A stretch of DNA of 26,801 nt from Mucidula mucida. Its lineage: Eukaryota; Basidiomycota; Agaricomycetes; Agaricales; Physalacriaceae. This document shows, one piece after another, positions 1-10,581 of the stretch (the first letter of the stretch is position 1; each line of letters opens with the position of its first letter). The notes under the pieces are model-generated. The model was not told the DNA's origin. It saw only the letters and a list, made by a program, of their open reading frames with translations, and ran no database searches. The translations under genes were made by a program, and so were the position numbers. The stretch lies in contig JADNYV010000465.1 of assembly GCA_015501055.1 (NCBI GenBank), positions 1 through 26,801 on the forward strand, read 5' to 3'.

Positions 1-1122
1 TGAGCCAGAGCGCCAATGATCTACTCACACGGAGTGCCCGAGTCGGATACTTTAGAGGCCTCCCACCTTGTGCTGAGTTCCTTCAGAGTTCCATTACCGA
101 CGCCGCTGCACGCGAGATCATCCCAGAGCACAACGGATTCGTCGATACTGTGGTCAAAGCGTACAGCTCTCATCACGATCTTGTGATCCGCCCAGAGGAT
201 CTCTGGTTGGCCATCATGGTCCAGTTTTCGCTTTACGTGAACGCACACTCGGAGGAGATGCGCGAGCACTTTGTTACGCATCCAGGGGCAAAGACTCTCA
301 CCATCGTCGAGGCCCTCGAAAACCGGCACACGTATGATTTTGAGAAGATGGCGCCGCACTTCACCGATTTGATGGTCGTGAGTAATCATCGCTTTCAGTT
401 AAAATTTCTTTCAAAATAACGATTAAACGCCACAGGACAGCCTCAAAGACAAAGACCTTAAGAACTGGGTCCTACCGGCATTTACCACCACTACAAAGAC
501 CGATACCATCATCGCATCGGTGGTCATGATGGCGACATTGAAAAGCTATTACAGGTACCAGATGATGTTCGGATGTGGATTGCCCTCCGTGACTTTATTG
601 GGTGAGAAATCCGATTACGACGACATTCTCGGGCGGCTCGACAGGCTCACTACTTTCGGGGACCACCCGGAATTGGCGGAATGGCAGACATTGCTGCGCC
701 CCGTCGTTCGCTCCATCGCCGACTCATTCGACGACGCCACCTCGGAGCGTTCCGCGTTCTGGCAGCGCATATGCGATCACTTGCCGAACGCTAGCGGCTC
801 CAAAGTGCTCAGCGGCTGGATTAGTGTCTTTTGTCCGTTTGATCGTCAGGGCAAATGGGTGCGCAAGATGCGTCGCGGGGAAAGCCATGTTGGTGTGAGC
901 ATGGACGATCTTGCTCCGGGCTTCAGCCAGGCCGCTGTTAAGATTGATGATAATGGTGAAACGTTGGATGCGGTGGTGGCTGCGGGCCACTTTGGAAGTA
1001 GAATTGAGTCTGCTAGGGTTCTTTCGCCGTGCGCAGGGTGGTTTGTTTTCATCAGAGGAAAGGATGATGGATTTGACTTTGATGATGACTCTGACTCTCG
1101 TGGTGAGACTGAGTTGAAATAG
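1..1122 (+). CDS. DUF4419 domain protein, 5'-truncated by window edge
   Basis: The reading frame is open from base 3, so the gene begins upstream of the window. Two exons are visible: 3-377 and 436-1122, separated by a 58-bp intron (378-435) with donor GTGAGT and acceptor CACAG, phase 0. About 353 residues are encoded here. The protein carries the hallmarks of the DUF4419 family: an early block reading RPEDLWLAIMVQFS, then FTTTTKTD, then a CGLPSVTLLGEKSDYDDI block, with a very acidic C-terminus (FDFDDDSDSR). The family is common in agaricomycetes and has no established biochemical function, so none is assigned. A GTG at 150 opens the longest formal ORF but the homologous sequence clearly continues upstream, so it is not the start. 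Family call is confident; the true N-terminus and any upstream exons are not visible. Confidence 0.85.
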
Positions 1123-2869
1123 GTAATAGCAGTATCTTCTTGTAGTTCGTTTAAACTGTCCATGTCAGCTTGAAAATAGGAAATAAGAAACAGGTTATCT
1201 ATATGTCCATTATTCTGCTACATCTGTATCACTACTATGCGATCAAGCACATATCTTACCCTCTTCGCATGTTTAGAGGCTAAGCGCTAGTAATGACTCG
1301 TGGCGCCAGTGTTTTTGCGTCGGCCATTATTACAAACGCTCACATATTTTCGACGCTGATGTTAACGATCAAGCGGGGTTTATAGGTGCTGAGAAGGCGT
1401 CAATCATGGGCGACAAAGCTCGTCCGTGGGAAAATATATGATCACTTGGAATTCAAACTGCGACGATCACCTTCCTGTGCATGCAGCCCGACACTGATTA
1501 TCGCAAGCGGTAGCTGTTGCACTCTGGGGATTGCGTATTGCACCCTGCCGCATCGATCTGGCCTTCCATCTCATCATCATCGCCCATGGATTATCGATGA
1601 AAAAACACAATTGATATTGATTAGACAGCACGGACGAAATATAGTCCGCGCAATTCACAATGTCTCGCTTGTACTCGATTGTGAACGAGAGTTCATGAAC
1701 GCCGGTTTTGGCACACTACCTTCTTCTAGTACCGGGCTCGTCGGTGCCTGGATTTCTCATAGCCTGCGGCAACACATATCCAGTGACCTGGTGGCGAAAC
1801 ACCCTCAGCCAATTGATTGAAATCTCCCAAAAGACTGGTCTGAGAAAAGTTTGAAAATGAACTGAGGATGTACACCACGTTTCCTATCCGGAGCTTGAGC
1901 TTAAGCCTCTTCCATGTTTGATGAAAAGCGCGTAGATTAATTCTGCAGTTCTGAAGTTTAATACTCGGACGGATCCGGAGATGATATGGAATCGGGGTGC
2001 GCCACGTAACCGATACATTGTCTCCGATTCCGTTAATTGAGGCTACTGTAAGTCACAATTAAAATCAATGAGTAGAAATTCGTTTACGTGCTGATGTCAA
2101 CGCCAATCGTCATGCTTCGATTTTATGGGTGACTTCCCGCAAGTCATACTGCAGGGTAGTCAGTCTCCCAGTCTCTCAGTGCGTGGGAGACGTAGAGTAC
2201 AAACGTGATCGTGAAAGGACTAAGTCGGCGCCTCTCTGTCACCTGTCCTGCGGTCCAGACGGAGAGCAGTCGTAAGACCTACGGAAATCTGAGCGTACCC
2301 GCCATTATTCAGCGTTGAAGTGAATGCACACCTCTTGCTAAAAGGCGATCGAGGGCTCTTCCAGCCCTCCATCAAACTCCCATGTTGCATGAACGACATC
2401 TCTCCCTCACGTTGTAGAAAAGGAACCCACCGGTCCAAGATGGACCCAAGCGCGCGAACGAATGCGCACATTTTCGTAATGAGACGCTTCATCCCCACAG
2501 CAAACGTCTAAGCGGCGCGACATGAGGAGGGTGGATTCTACGAAAGAGACAAAGACGTCCGCCTCGGAGTCCGGTGTGGATCGACTGAGAGCCAGCGTTT
2601 ACTTCACTATACGGCCCACATGCACCGGGGCTGTGATCGACGCATGAACCGTTCCTGCGCCACGCTTGGGAAGGACTCGGAGGCGAAAGTGCAATGCGCG
2701 CAACGCGGCAATGATGTATTCAGCGACTGTGCTTTCCCCGAAGCGTGACATTTCCAGAGTGCAAGTAGGCTTTGTATAAGCGCAAATTGCGATCATCGCT
2801 GTCCAGTGTCATCTGCCGACTTTAGAATACGTCTGTGCAGGTAGATCACCGGAGCGAGTGGAGGGTTCG
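1123..2869. other. No convincing gene (1.7 kb); contains one diverged repeat arm
   Basis: Only short, unmatched open frames occur here (for example 1386-1820 plus and 2220-2498 minus), with none of the domain motifs, splice pattern or composition seen in the real genes. Bases 1889-2011 hold one arm of a diverged inverted repeat described separately. The minus-strand stretch 2220-2796 could be a decayed continuation of the DUF6535 relic that starts at 3735, but I could not align it to anything. Confidence 0.5.
1889..2011 (-). repeat. Arm A of a diverged dispersed repeat (inverted partner at 8326-8421)
   Basis: On the minus strand this segment shares two exact anchors, in the same order, with 8326-8421 on the plus strand: a 14-mer containing TTACGTGGCGCA (1998-2011 here, 8326-8339 there) and the 17-mer CTTAAGCTCAAGCTCCG (1889-1905 here, 8405-8421 there). 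Between the anchors the spacing differs (92 versus 65 bp) and the match is patchy, with scattered shared words such as CATATC. A possible third anchor, TTGACATC, lies about 80 bp outside the first. It looks like two old copies of a non-coding mobile or dispersed element; no terminal repeats or target-site duplication could be defined. Confidence 0.5.
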
Positions 2870-3735
2870 AGTTATCCGTGCGTATCAGCAAATTGACGAA
2901 AGAGAGGATAGAACGCTTCCAAGGGGAGCAGTAATGGCACATTGAGACGACAATGATGGATCCCAGGCGATGAGCCCTTGAAGAATGTATCCAGCCGAGC
3001 AGTGCCGATGTGATGTTCTTTCTCCTCAGCGCAGCGTCTAACCAACCCCGTGGGTGACGACTCTTCCGAGTCCTTACAATAAACCCGCCTGATCTCTGCA
3101 CCAACCATGCCTGAGCTGATTTATACCCACCACAAGGAGGATAAACCGCGGGAAGCCCGACGAAATACGAGGCTGACAAGACCACCAGGACTGCGCCACC
3201 GCGAACGGCGAGAGGGGGTACTTCCCACAGAAAGAAGAGCAGGCCAGCGAGAAAGACAAAAAGCCCCGCGATGAGTTGACAGGACAGGTAATAGATGATA
3301 TGAGGAATTTTCCATGCCGTGAGGCCAGCGAAGCGGACTAGTGGCTGCTTGGTGCGGGGACGTGACCTTTGAGCCGAGTTTTCGGCGAGCCACTGTTTGA
3401 CGAGGATGGACATGAGGTGTTAAGACGAGGCTGAGACGTTGATGGCGATGTGGGATGCGTTCGGCGTGGTAAAAGAGGCATGCGCATCGGTATCACCCTC
3501 AAGTTGAGTCGCGATCCTCGTTAGCAGGTCATCCGGGCCTTCACTAAGCCATTGATACGACTCGAGCACAAAGGTCGTTAAATTGGCAGAAAAGAGCGCT
3601 GCCTAAGAGGAAAGAGTTGTTACTACCTGCACGTAAATGAAATGTTGGCTTACCTACAAAAACAAGGGTATTATCCATATCCATTCTCCAACTGTGGATT
3701 AGCTGCTCGTCGTACAGCACTGGTACACGCCCTCT
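2870..3735 (-). pseudogene. Decayed DUF6535 family gene (diverged branch)
   Basis: Reading the minus strand from about 3735, the frame gives YDEQLIHSW...DNTLVF, an intron (3603-3657, 55 bp, donor GTAGGT, acceptor TTAG), then AALFSANLTTFVLESYQWLS. This is the start of the DUF6535 membrane domain, and the intron sits at the same codon junction (VF/AxLFSA) as in the intact copies in this window. The next conserved block (LSLVLT then ILVKQWL) is split by a stop and a frame change near 3410-3425, after which two hydrophobic helices follow (roughly LSCQLIAGLFVFLAGLLFF) up to the YKSAQAW block near 3110. Further frame changes follow, with a remnant GIHHC motif in another frame near 2960. The gene is therefore broken. 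It is clearly more diverged from the other three copies than they are from each other, so it is an older paralogue and not a recent duplicate. Confidence 0.8.
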
Positions 3736-5802
3736 TCGTTCTCTTCACGACCCGGTCCACCAAGATGGCCGATTCCGGCGGACTGCCAGTACCCATCTTC
3801 GAGAGGATGCTTCTTGTAACTTCTCAGTCTCTGTGATAGAGGCATAGTAGGAAGCAGCGGCCCCCCGATGGCCTCGGGATGAAGATTTTTTAAAGCTGCT
3901 TCCCGTCTTCTCTAGGTATGGCAGGCTTCTTCGGATTGCTATCATCTCGTCAACACCGTCCAAAGCGTTCATATGTCTCTGCATACTTGAATGCTAAGCT
4001 TTCTTCGAGCTAAGACAAGGAGCCCAACGCTCACGAGTCTCCGTGTTGAAAGCAGCATCGTCTAGGAATGGCACACGACTCGAGGCAAGCGCATTGATAG
4101 GCTCTACTATTAGAATTTTGATGGATAGGATGAATGCAACAGCAAACCGCGGACTTGCGAACTAACCGACTCACAACAGACAATGCCTATCAACAGTGAC
4201 GCGTAGGCTGACGAAACAAGTTTAGAGTAGCAGTGATGCGTGAATAGAACAACTTCAGTTTCAGACCTACGTGCCAGTTGACGGAATCAAAGAAGCGTCA
4301 GTCTACACCTACCCAAGTGCGATTCCTCTCATAGTTGTTGTGCTTTTAAGCGCCAACGACGCCCGCCTCCTATACCCGGTGCCTGAGCGCAGTGTTCCGC
4401 GGAGGCAAACCCGACACGGAAGTGAATTCCAGTCTACCTCGTGCTACGCGGTTACGTGAGGCGCGAGGTAGCCATGAATATGTCGCCAGAAGATTCTGTT
4501 TTGTCGGCCGACGCGTCAGCCTCCAATCATCCGACGATGCCGTCCACGCAGCCTCGTTTCGTAGGGGCTCGAGTAGCCTGAGAGTTCTGGACGTAGCTAA
4601 GCTCGAGATGAACGGAAAAGTGCAGAATCTGATTTTTCATCATGTCGCGGAGACTACGAGGGGCCTGCCGTCTGAAAACACGATGCACTATGACAACGTT
4701 GACAAAACATACGTTAGATGAATTCTTCTCCCACCGACAAAAGGTTTTACGTCCGTACGCGTAGGTGTACGCTGCGCCATGTACTCCAACAGATGGTGCC
4801 AGTGGCTCCATGATGCCTCGCATACGCTTTATGAATCTCGCGTAGCCACAGAGGTTGACGGGAGGTTCGCATACTCGGAGTGAGTTACGTCCCCAAAAGC
4901 ATTGCAAGGTACGCAGAATCACCACCGTGTCACCCCGACTTGGAACAATAACTGCTTAACCGCCTCGCACGCGACAAACATGAGGCTGTTATCTCTTTTT
5001 CCGCTCTGCATGCCCAGCGCGCGCAGTATGCGTTTTCGCAGAGATAAGGGAGAGGAATCTTGGGCTGAGGAACCCTAAAAAAACGCAAGACACTTCAACT
5101 CAGCTTGATGGGAAGAAGTTTTCTCAGAAGGTTACATACTAGGACGCGACGCACGGAGCCAGAGTACTCTTCACATGTTTTAGCTTGTCGGATGGAGGGA
5201 AATGCAAACCATTAATCGATCGAGGAGGGACAACACGACAATCGATTGATCAACGGAATAGCATACCGGGATCATAGTGATCTCGGCAGGAGGAAGTATC
5301 GATGACGCAGTGACCGAGAGTCAGTTCCTGAGAAGGGAAAGGGCGCGGCGAGGACGGGGTACGCCACAGAAGGAGGGTACGTAGGCGTCATGCCCGCAGT
5401 ACGGGAAGGCGAGAATTCACATGCCTCGAGTAATGAATCCGCGAGGATGAGTAAAAAGAAGAAGCGGGCACAATGGGAAGATTGCAGAGTCAAAGATGCT
5501 GAATGACAGACTTCCATTGTGAAAGAAAAAGTGCTTTGTACGGCCGTCAAAAGAGTGCGCCGGTAAGTGTCCGCATCAGTAATGGTGAATCATCTCGGAT
5601 GCATGAGTCATGTATTCTGTGGGCTTCTGGCCGTTTCTGTCTGCGCGCAGCCTGGTCAGAGGGGAAGGATTGGAGCTGTAGAATTAAAGCGGGGAGTAGT
5701 AGTACGCGCTCCGGGCATGTAGGCTGGAGACAGGGGCCATGCTGGGCAATGGGCAAACGATCGAGTCATGATTGTCTAAAAAAGGAACACTTCCCACGGA
5801 GG
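3736..5802. other. No supportable gene (2.1 kb)
   Basis: Open frames up to 132 codons occur (4527-4925 minus, 4392-4721 plus) but they overlap each other, lack recognisable motifs and show no splice-consistent extension. The segment from 5503 is formally open into the RING gene but in an unrelated frame, and is upstream promoter sequence. The part just above 3735 may contain the lost first exon of the DUF6535 relic. I see no repeat of note here. Confidence 0.5.
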
Positions 5803-5810
5803 TATATAAG
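5803..5810 (+). promoter_or_regulatory. TATA box of the RING gene
   Basis: TATATAAG lies 86 bp before the ATG at 5896, the spacing seen for other genes in this window (F-box gene about 100 bp, HTH gene about 60 bp). Confidence 0.6.
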
Positions 5811-5895
5811 AGGACGATCATCAATGGCGAACCCTTCGCCCATAACTTTTTTCAAAAGACACCCACAAGGGGACCTCTCTCCCGGCCGCAAGACC

Positions 5896-7420
5896 ATGCT
5901 CACCCTCGCAACTGGTTCTGTCTGCGACGTCTGCGCTGAGGAGTATGGTCCTCAGTGCCAGCCCCACTCGATTCCCTGTGGTATGTCAAAATTTTTTCAT
6001 GTTTTTTTTTTCCTGGTGTCGGGGATGAGTAACTGATTTTTCTCCCTTTTTTAGGTCATGTTTTGTGCGCGAGCTGTGCTACGACGATCGCTGAAAAGAC
6101 ACCCGCGCGGCTAAAGCCCGTATGTCCTTTTTGTCGCGAAGAGTTTGTCGCGGAGGACATCCGCATCATCCGTACAGACTTTGTCACGAGCGGCTGGGCG
6201 GCCCCGCGGCGACAAGCCCCATCCATGGAGCACAGCAAGTCAGAGTCCGCCGCCGATGTTTGGACGCGCAAGACGGACAAGCTGGCTTTCGTCGACGCGG
6301 GCGGACATCGGTCAAGGGAGGAGGCGCGCAAGTTGGAGGACAAGGTGGCCAAGGTGGCCTCCAAAAAGTCTTCTGTCGAGGAGGTATCCAATCTCCACCA
6401 GGAGCTCAAGGACTGGATGAATGCGGCAAAGGCCGGCGACCAGGTGCGTATTGCTGCTGGATCTCGCAGATCCATAACTGATTTTGGTCAGGTGCCGTCG
6501 CTCGTCCTCAGCGCCGCGCTCCTGCGGGCAATCCTGATGAACCACTCTGCACATTCCGAGGCTACCAGGCATGCCCGGCAGACCGAGGCCTCTCTAAAGA
6601 GCCGCATCGACGACGCAGAGATTTCGCTGGCCAAGGTCGAGGCTGAGCTTCGCCGGTGAGTCTGTTCCTTCTTTAGCAACTTCCTCTTCTGACTCGAGAT
6701 ATCAATCCCGTTTTAGACAAGTACGTTCAAACTTCTGCCTGCACCTGATCACCCTTACTGACGTAATCACAGAGAGAACAATATTCTCAAAAATGCCAGG
6801 AATGCCAGAGTCTGCGAGCTGATCTGGGCCGTCTAAAGGGCACATCATCTGCCAGCACCCCAGCTCCGCGCAGCTACACCAGCCCAGCCTCGCCGCCACC
6901 GGCACCATCGACGCCCACGCCTGCGTCCACTTACAGTCCTTCCAACCAGTCCCCTCTTTCCCGCTACGGCTCGACTCACGTGAGATCCGCCTCCGTGAGC
7001 GCAGCTTCATCTTCACGACCAGTTACGCCGGCTACGCCTTTACGATCTCACACGCCTTCCATACGATCTCAGACGCCCTCGACACGTTCCCATACGCCTG
7101 CAGCACGATCCCACACGACTGCACCCCCCGTGCCTTCACTGCCTCGCTCGGGTATTCCTCAGCCGCAGCTGCGGTTCCCTAGCTCGGGACCGACCAGCCT
7201 GCGAGCTCAGACCCCAGCGCCTCCCATTCCCACGAAACCGCGCCGCCTCTCTCAACCCTCCCCCCCCAAAATGGCCCGTTCTCTTTCTGACGAGAAGCAG
7301 GAGCTCCACCAACGCTGGCTCCCTCCCAAGATTGTAGACGACAGTGACCACATTGTCTTTGCTAAACAAAAGTTTACACACGCCTCGCGTCAGGCTAGGT
7401 CCCCCACTCCATCGGGGTAA
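5896..7420 (+). CDS. RING-finger (C3HC4) protein with coiled coil and Ser/Thr/Pro-rich tail
   Basis: Five exons: 5896-5980, 6055-6443, 6492-6655, 6717-6720, 6773-7420; 429 residues. The start ATG opens directly into the zinc finger: Cys10 and Cys13 (CDVC), Cys28, His30, Cys33, Cys36 (CGHVLCASC) and Cys52, Cys55 (CPFC), a complete C3HC4 RING, which in this fold usually recruits an E2 ubiquitin-conjugating enzyme. The first intron splits the CG/HVLC codons. Residues about 85-230 are charged and helical, probably a coiled coil, ending in EAELRR-Q-REQYSQKCQECQSLRADL. The remaining half is low-complexity Ser/Thr/Pro with a seven-residue repeat. Intron 6444-6491 (48 bp, in frame) is inferred from donor GTGCGT and a CTGAT branch-like site; retaining it would only insert 16 residues. 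The 4-nt exon at 6717-6720 is required: skipping it brings a stop within about 20 codons. Likely a ubiquitin ligase, substrate unknown; the architecture is familiar from agaricomycetes but I know no named orthologue. Confidence 0.85.
7040..7123 (+). repeat. 21-bp coding minisatellite, four units
   Basis: Within the last exon of the RING gene four consecutive 21-bp units encode the heptad x-R-S-[H/Q]-T-P-[S/A] (LRSHTPS, IRSQTPS, TRSHTPA, ARSHTTA). Third-codon positions differ between units (CGA TCT CAC, CGA TCT CAG, CGT TCC CAT, CGA TCC CAC), so the protein pattern is kept while the DNA drifts. The last unit has lost the proline. Each unit offers a possible proline-directed phosphorylation site (S/T-P). 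Confidence 0.75.
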
Positions 7421-8789
7421 TTCACGTTCGGACATGTTTATCATACAAGCGCTTTTTTTTCTCTTTGATTTTTATTTCTCTTTTTTTCCAGCTCTGTTTT
7501 CCCTGCTATCTCAGTTTCTGTACGTCCATGGATCATATACCTCGTCGCTGGCCTTCGGTTCTTCTGCATATATAGTCGTCATATTTATACCTACCTCTTT
7601 TTTTCTTCTTTTCTCCACTAATCGAATGACCGACCCATTCTTTTCGTTTCTTCACACAAGTCCTTCATTCGTTTTTATCGTACATATTTAATCTCTTTTT
7701 ATAGAGAGCGGCTGCTCTCTTTCGCTTTCCGTTTCTAGGTCTCCTTTGCTTTATCTCATTTTCCCCCTGGACTTTTTTTTGCAGAAGAACGGTAGAGATG
7801 TGTCGGAACGAACTTGCTGTAGCAATTACATAGTTTCTTTTACTTCATCCTCTTTAGCTACGCATTTAGTTAGCGCCCGAAATGACATTATGTCTTTATC
7901 CCTTATTGCGGTTTGAGTTCTGCAACTCTATGATTGGTTTTGCTTTCGAAAGTGATTGTGATCGGGGCACCGATGAGATAGGTGGCGCACATATATACGA
8001 AATTTATGTGATGAATTCTGTAACTTGCGGGCCCTCATTTCATGAGTATTGCGCGTGCCCTGTGTTCAAGCTATTCTCCTCATGGTTAAGCTTCAGATTG
8101 ACATCACGTTTCCTCCAGGTGTTATCCTGCCTGCCTGGGGCGGCTCGCACTCCGCAAAGCCAGGAAGAAAGGATCTCTCGCTAGTTAATATCCACCTGCT
8201 TTCCGCGTTGCTACAGAGATGATTCGCGCGGCGCAGTGACATCGGTTATTATCCCGTTTGACATCGCGAGTGGCTAAAGTCCTACGCTTCCGACGCGACA
8301 TGCCATTGGTGGAATTGTGCAATTTGGTTACGTGGCGCATTGCCCAACATCCATGTCATATCCGACTGGAGAATCCGCAGCGCCCAGCCTCCATTCGAAA
8401 CAGACTTAAGCTCAAGCTCCGAATGAGATTAATACCACACAGTTTCCGCACACGTCAATAATGTGTTGTTCGGGTCTCGCACACGACCGGTAAGCGGGTG
8501 GGATGGAAATACGTACCCAGCGGCCTGGGTTTGTTTCTTGTGGCGAAACATCCACGTCTCATTATTGGAAATCGATGATTTCACGGGCGCTGGAATTTGG
8601 ATCATCGATGGGAGGATAATCAGTTGCCGAGCCGAGGTCGAACTCGCAAGGCGTTCAATTCCAATTTTGTTGTGACGTCAGGTCGCTCGAAAAAGCAGCC
8701 AATGATCGATTCCGGAAAACACAGTACTCGTACAACCTTTATTTCAACATCCGATATTCATACAACAACAACAGCGATTATCCCTTTCC
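7421..8789. other. Convergent 3' flanks, no gene; T-rich downstream of the RING gene
   Basis: 7421-7780 is strongly T/C-rich on the plus strand with many runs of T, as expected for 3' untranslated and termination sequence of the RING gene. 7780-8789 has only short unmatched open frames and contains repeat arm B (8326-8421). The HTH gene ends at 8790 from the other side, so the two genes converge over this stretch. Confidence 0.55.
8326..8421 (+). repeat. Arm B of a diverged dispersed repeat (inverted partner at 1889-2011)
   Basis: Contains the exact 14-mer and 17-mer anchors shared with the reverse complement of 1889-2011, in the same order. The arms are about 6.3 kb apart and enclose the DUF6535 relic and the RING gene. 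They are too diverged to be intact terminal inverted repeats of one element; two independent old insertions are the simpler explanation. Confidence 0.5.
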
Positions 8790-9168
8790 TTAGGCGACGG
8801 TGGCGTGGACGCCGGTGTGAGGGACCTGAGAAAGAGAGATAGGCGTCAGCGATGACAATGCAGATAAGGGACTACGTATGTACGTTGGAGATCCCAAGGG
8901 CCTGCGCGAGCCTGTTGAACTCGGTCTCAGTAGGCCTCGCCTTGCCAGTGCAAACTGCGGAAAAAAGGTTAACGAATGGATTGTGTCGGATTTGGGGGAG
9001 GAACGCACTCTCTATAACGCGCTGCTCGCTGTCTCCGATCTTCTCTGCGATAGCAGAATAGGAGAGGCCTGTTAGTTGTCAGCACGGCGCGCGTCGAAAT
9101 GGAAGGGGCGACATGCCTGTCTTCTCTTTGGCAGCAGCGAGAGCGGCGCATTGTGGGTTGGGAGCCAT
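8790..9168 (-). CDS. Small cyanase-N-terminus-like helix-turn-helix protein
   Basis: Four exons on the minus strand: 9117-9168, 9009-9068, 8884-8954, 8790-8825, giving only 72 residues. The core reads LSYSAIAEKIGDSEQRVIEIC then TGKARPTETEF and LAQALGI. This matches the pattern of the N-terminal helical domain of cyanate hydratase (cyanase), where LTFEQIAxxIGRxEVxVAAL..GQAxxxxEDxxKLAxxLGI is typical. The C-terminal catalytic domain of cyanase, with its Arg/Glu/Ser residues, is entirely absent: the protein stops after VPHTGVHATVA. It is therefore unlikely to decompose cyanate and may act as a DNA- or protein-binding helical module; that is inference. Intron 1 (9069-9116) must use a GC donor (GCATGT), since the only GT alternative gives the wrong frame. 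Introns 2 (8955-9008) and 3 (8826-8883) are GT-AG. A TATA box lies upstream. Gene model confident; function not. Confidence 0.8.
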
Positions 9169-9228
9169 ATTCAAGTATATGTGGAGGTGATGATGGTGGT
9201 GGTGGGAGACGAGTACTTGTAGAGAGGG

Positions 9229-9236
9229 CTTATATA
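9229..9236 (-). promoter_or_regulatory. TATA box of the small HTH gene
   Basis: TATATAAG on the minus strand, about 60 bp before the ATG at 9168. The 440-bp gap between this gene and the divergently transcribed R-SNARE gene (ATG 9609) is therefore a shared two-way promoter region; no comparable TATA is obvious on the R-SNARE side. Confidence 0.6.
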
Positions 9237-9608
9237 CCTGTTCGAGGTCGTGGGGATTTGATGGGAGAAGAAGGAGGATTTGTCCTTATCGATGACCAAG
9301 TCTAGGCCGGAAATGCGGGATACGACGTAGTCTTTAAGACAATGTGACCGTCCTTATCAGATACTAGATACTACTCGTTGTCGACTAGAAGTGTTGCGAA
9401 GAGAGCATCTTGTCAATTCAACAAGACAGATCTTGATAATGCGGGAATTGAAGCGCTCTAGGCTTAATGTACAATATCGCGTGAATTACGTTGAAGAGGT
9501 CAACATCCGGGAGGAAGAGACGAGTGTGGGAATAAACTTCCCAATGCGTCGATGATTTGATGACTACGCTGTAGCTTCTCTTTGTACCACCACAGCGTCC
9601 ATTTAGCC

Positions 9609-10581
9609 ATGTCCTTGGTTCGTCTAGATCCCTGCTGTTACTCTGGACTCAACGTAGCCAACAGATCCATGCCCTCGTCGCGCAGGGCTCCACCATCCTT
9701 GCTGACCACAAATCGGGCAAGCGGGACTTTTCCCAAGGCAGGTATTCAATTCGCTGCCTACAGCAAGTAAACTGATAGTGTCCTCAGCTACTCAGACAAT
9801 ATTGTCAAAGATACCCCCGAATAATAGGTACCAAGCCTCGCAGTCGATTGAAGGGGTCTTCTCATTGCGTTGCATAGCAAATTGACCTATGTATGGGAGC
9901 AATACCTCTTTCACTACATATCCGAAGGCGGATTCACGTTCCTCGTCATGGCGGATGACTCTGCTGGAAGGTGCGCTTTTACCCCCTCCAACTAGCGTTC
10001 GTAGCTCACAACAAAAACAGACGAATGCCGTTCGCTTTCCTAGCCGAATTACAGCGAAAGGTATGTCATTGCTCCTCCCTTCCCACAATCATATAATCAT
10101 TTTCCTAGTTTGTATCTCAACCCTCCTCCTCATCCCTCGACGACTCCACGCCCGCCTATGGCCTGCAAGGCAGCTTTGGCCCCGTCATATCATCCTTAAT
10201 GCACACATATAATACCGCTCCACCCTCCGACGAGCTCTCCCGCGCACAAACGGAGCTCAACCAGGTTAAGGATATTATGGTGCAGAACGTGGAGCAGATC
10301 CTCAGCCGCGGAGAGCGTATCGAGTTGCTCGTAGACAAGACAGATGTTATGGCCGGGCAGGCGACGGCGTTCAGACGCGGAGCAAGGTCGGTCCGGAGGC
10401 AAATGTGGTGGAAGAATCAGAAAATACTGGGGTTGGGCGTGGTAGCGTTCTTGGTGAGTCCTCTATTCTTCTAGCGATGGAGGGCGTTATTGATGATGAC
10501 GTTTGGTAGATATTCTTGTACATTCTGGTTGCGCAGTTTTGTGGTGCTGGGCTGCAGTGCGGAGCTGGGTCGGATGCGTAG
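9609..10581 (+). CDS. VAMP7/longin-type R-SNARE (synaptobrevin family)
   Basis: Seven exons: 9609-9617, 9665-9737, 9788-9827, 9878-9970, 10021-10060, 10109-10453, 10510-10581; 223 residues. R-SNAREs pair with three Q-SNAREs to fuse vesicles with target membranes; the longin/VAMP7 type (Nyv1/VAMP7-like) serves vacuolar and endosomal fusion. The N-terminus is a longin domain (MSL-IHALVAQGSTILADH, then KIPPNNSKLTYVW, then FTFLVMADDSAGRRMPFAFL). The SNARE motif spans about residues 126-186 with the zero-layer arginine at R152 (QILSRGERIELLVDKT), followed by basic RRQMWWKNQK and a tail anchor at about 191-212. Length is normal for the family. The first exon is only nine bases (Met-Ser-Leu). Intron 2 (9738-9787) has a GC donor (AAG/GCAGGT): the neighbouring GT gives a frame that stops. 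Intron 1 has an atypical donor, GTTCGT. Every key residue is present, so the gene appears functional. A degraded copy lies at 11330-11680. Confidence 0.93.

Noticed and set aside
1386..1820. 144-codon plus-strand ORF
   Set aside because: No motif, no splice logic and no promoter; composition like surrounding non-coding DNA, and it lies beside a repeat arm.
4527..4925. 132-codon minus-strand ORF
   Set aside because: Overlaps an equally open plus frame, with no recognisable motif in either.
5503..6036. 177-codon ORF covering the RING gene start
   Set aside because: Frame differs from the RING frame upstream, includes the TATA box and leader, and runs through the first intron; a chance frame.
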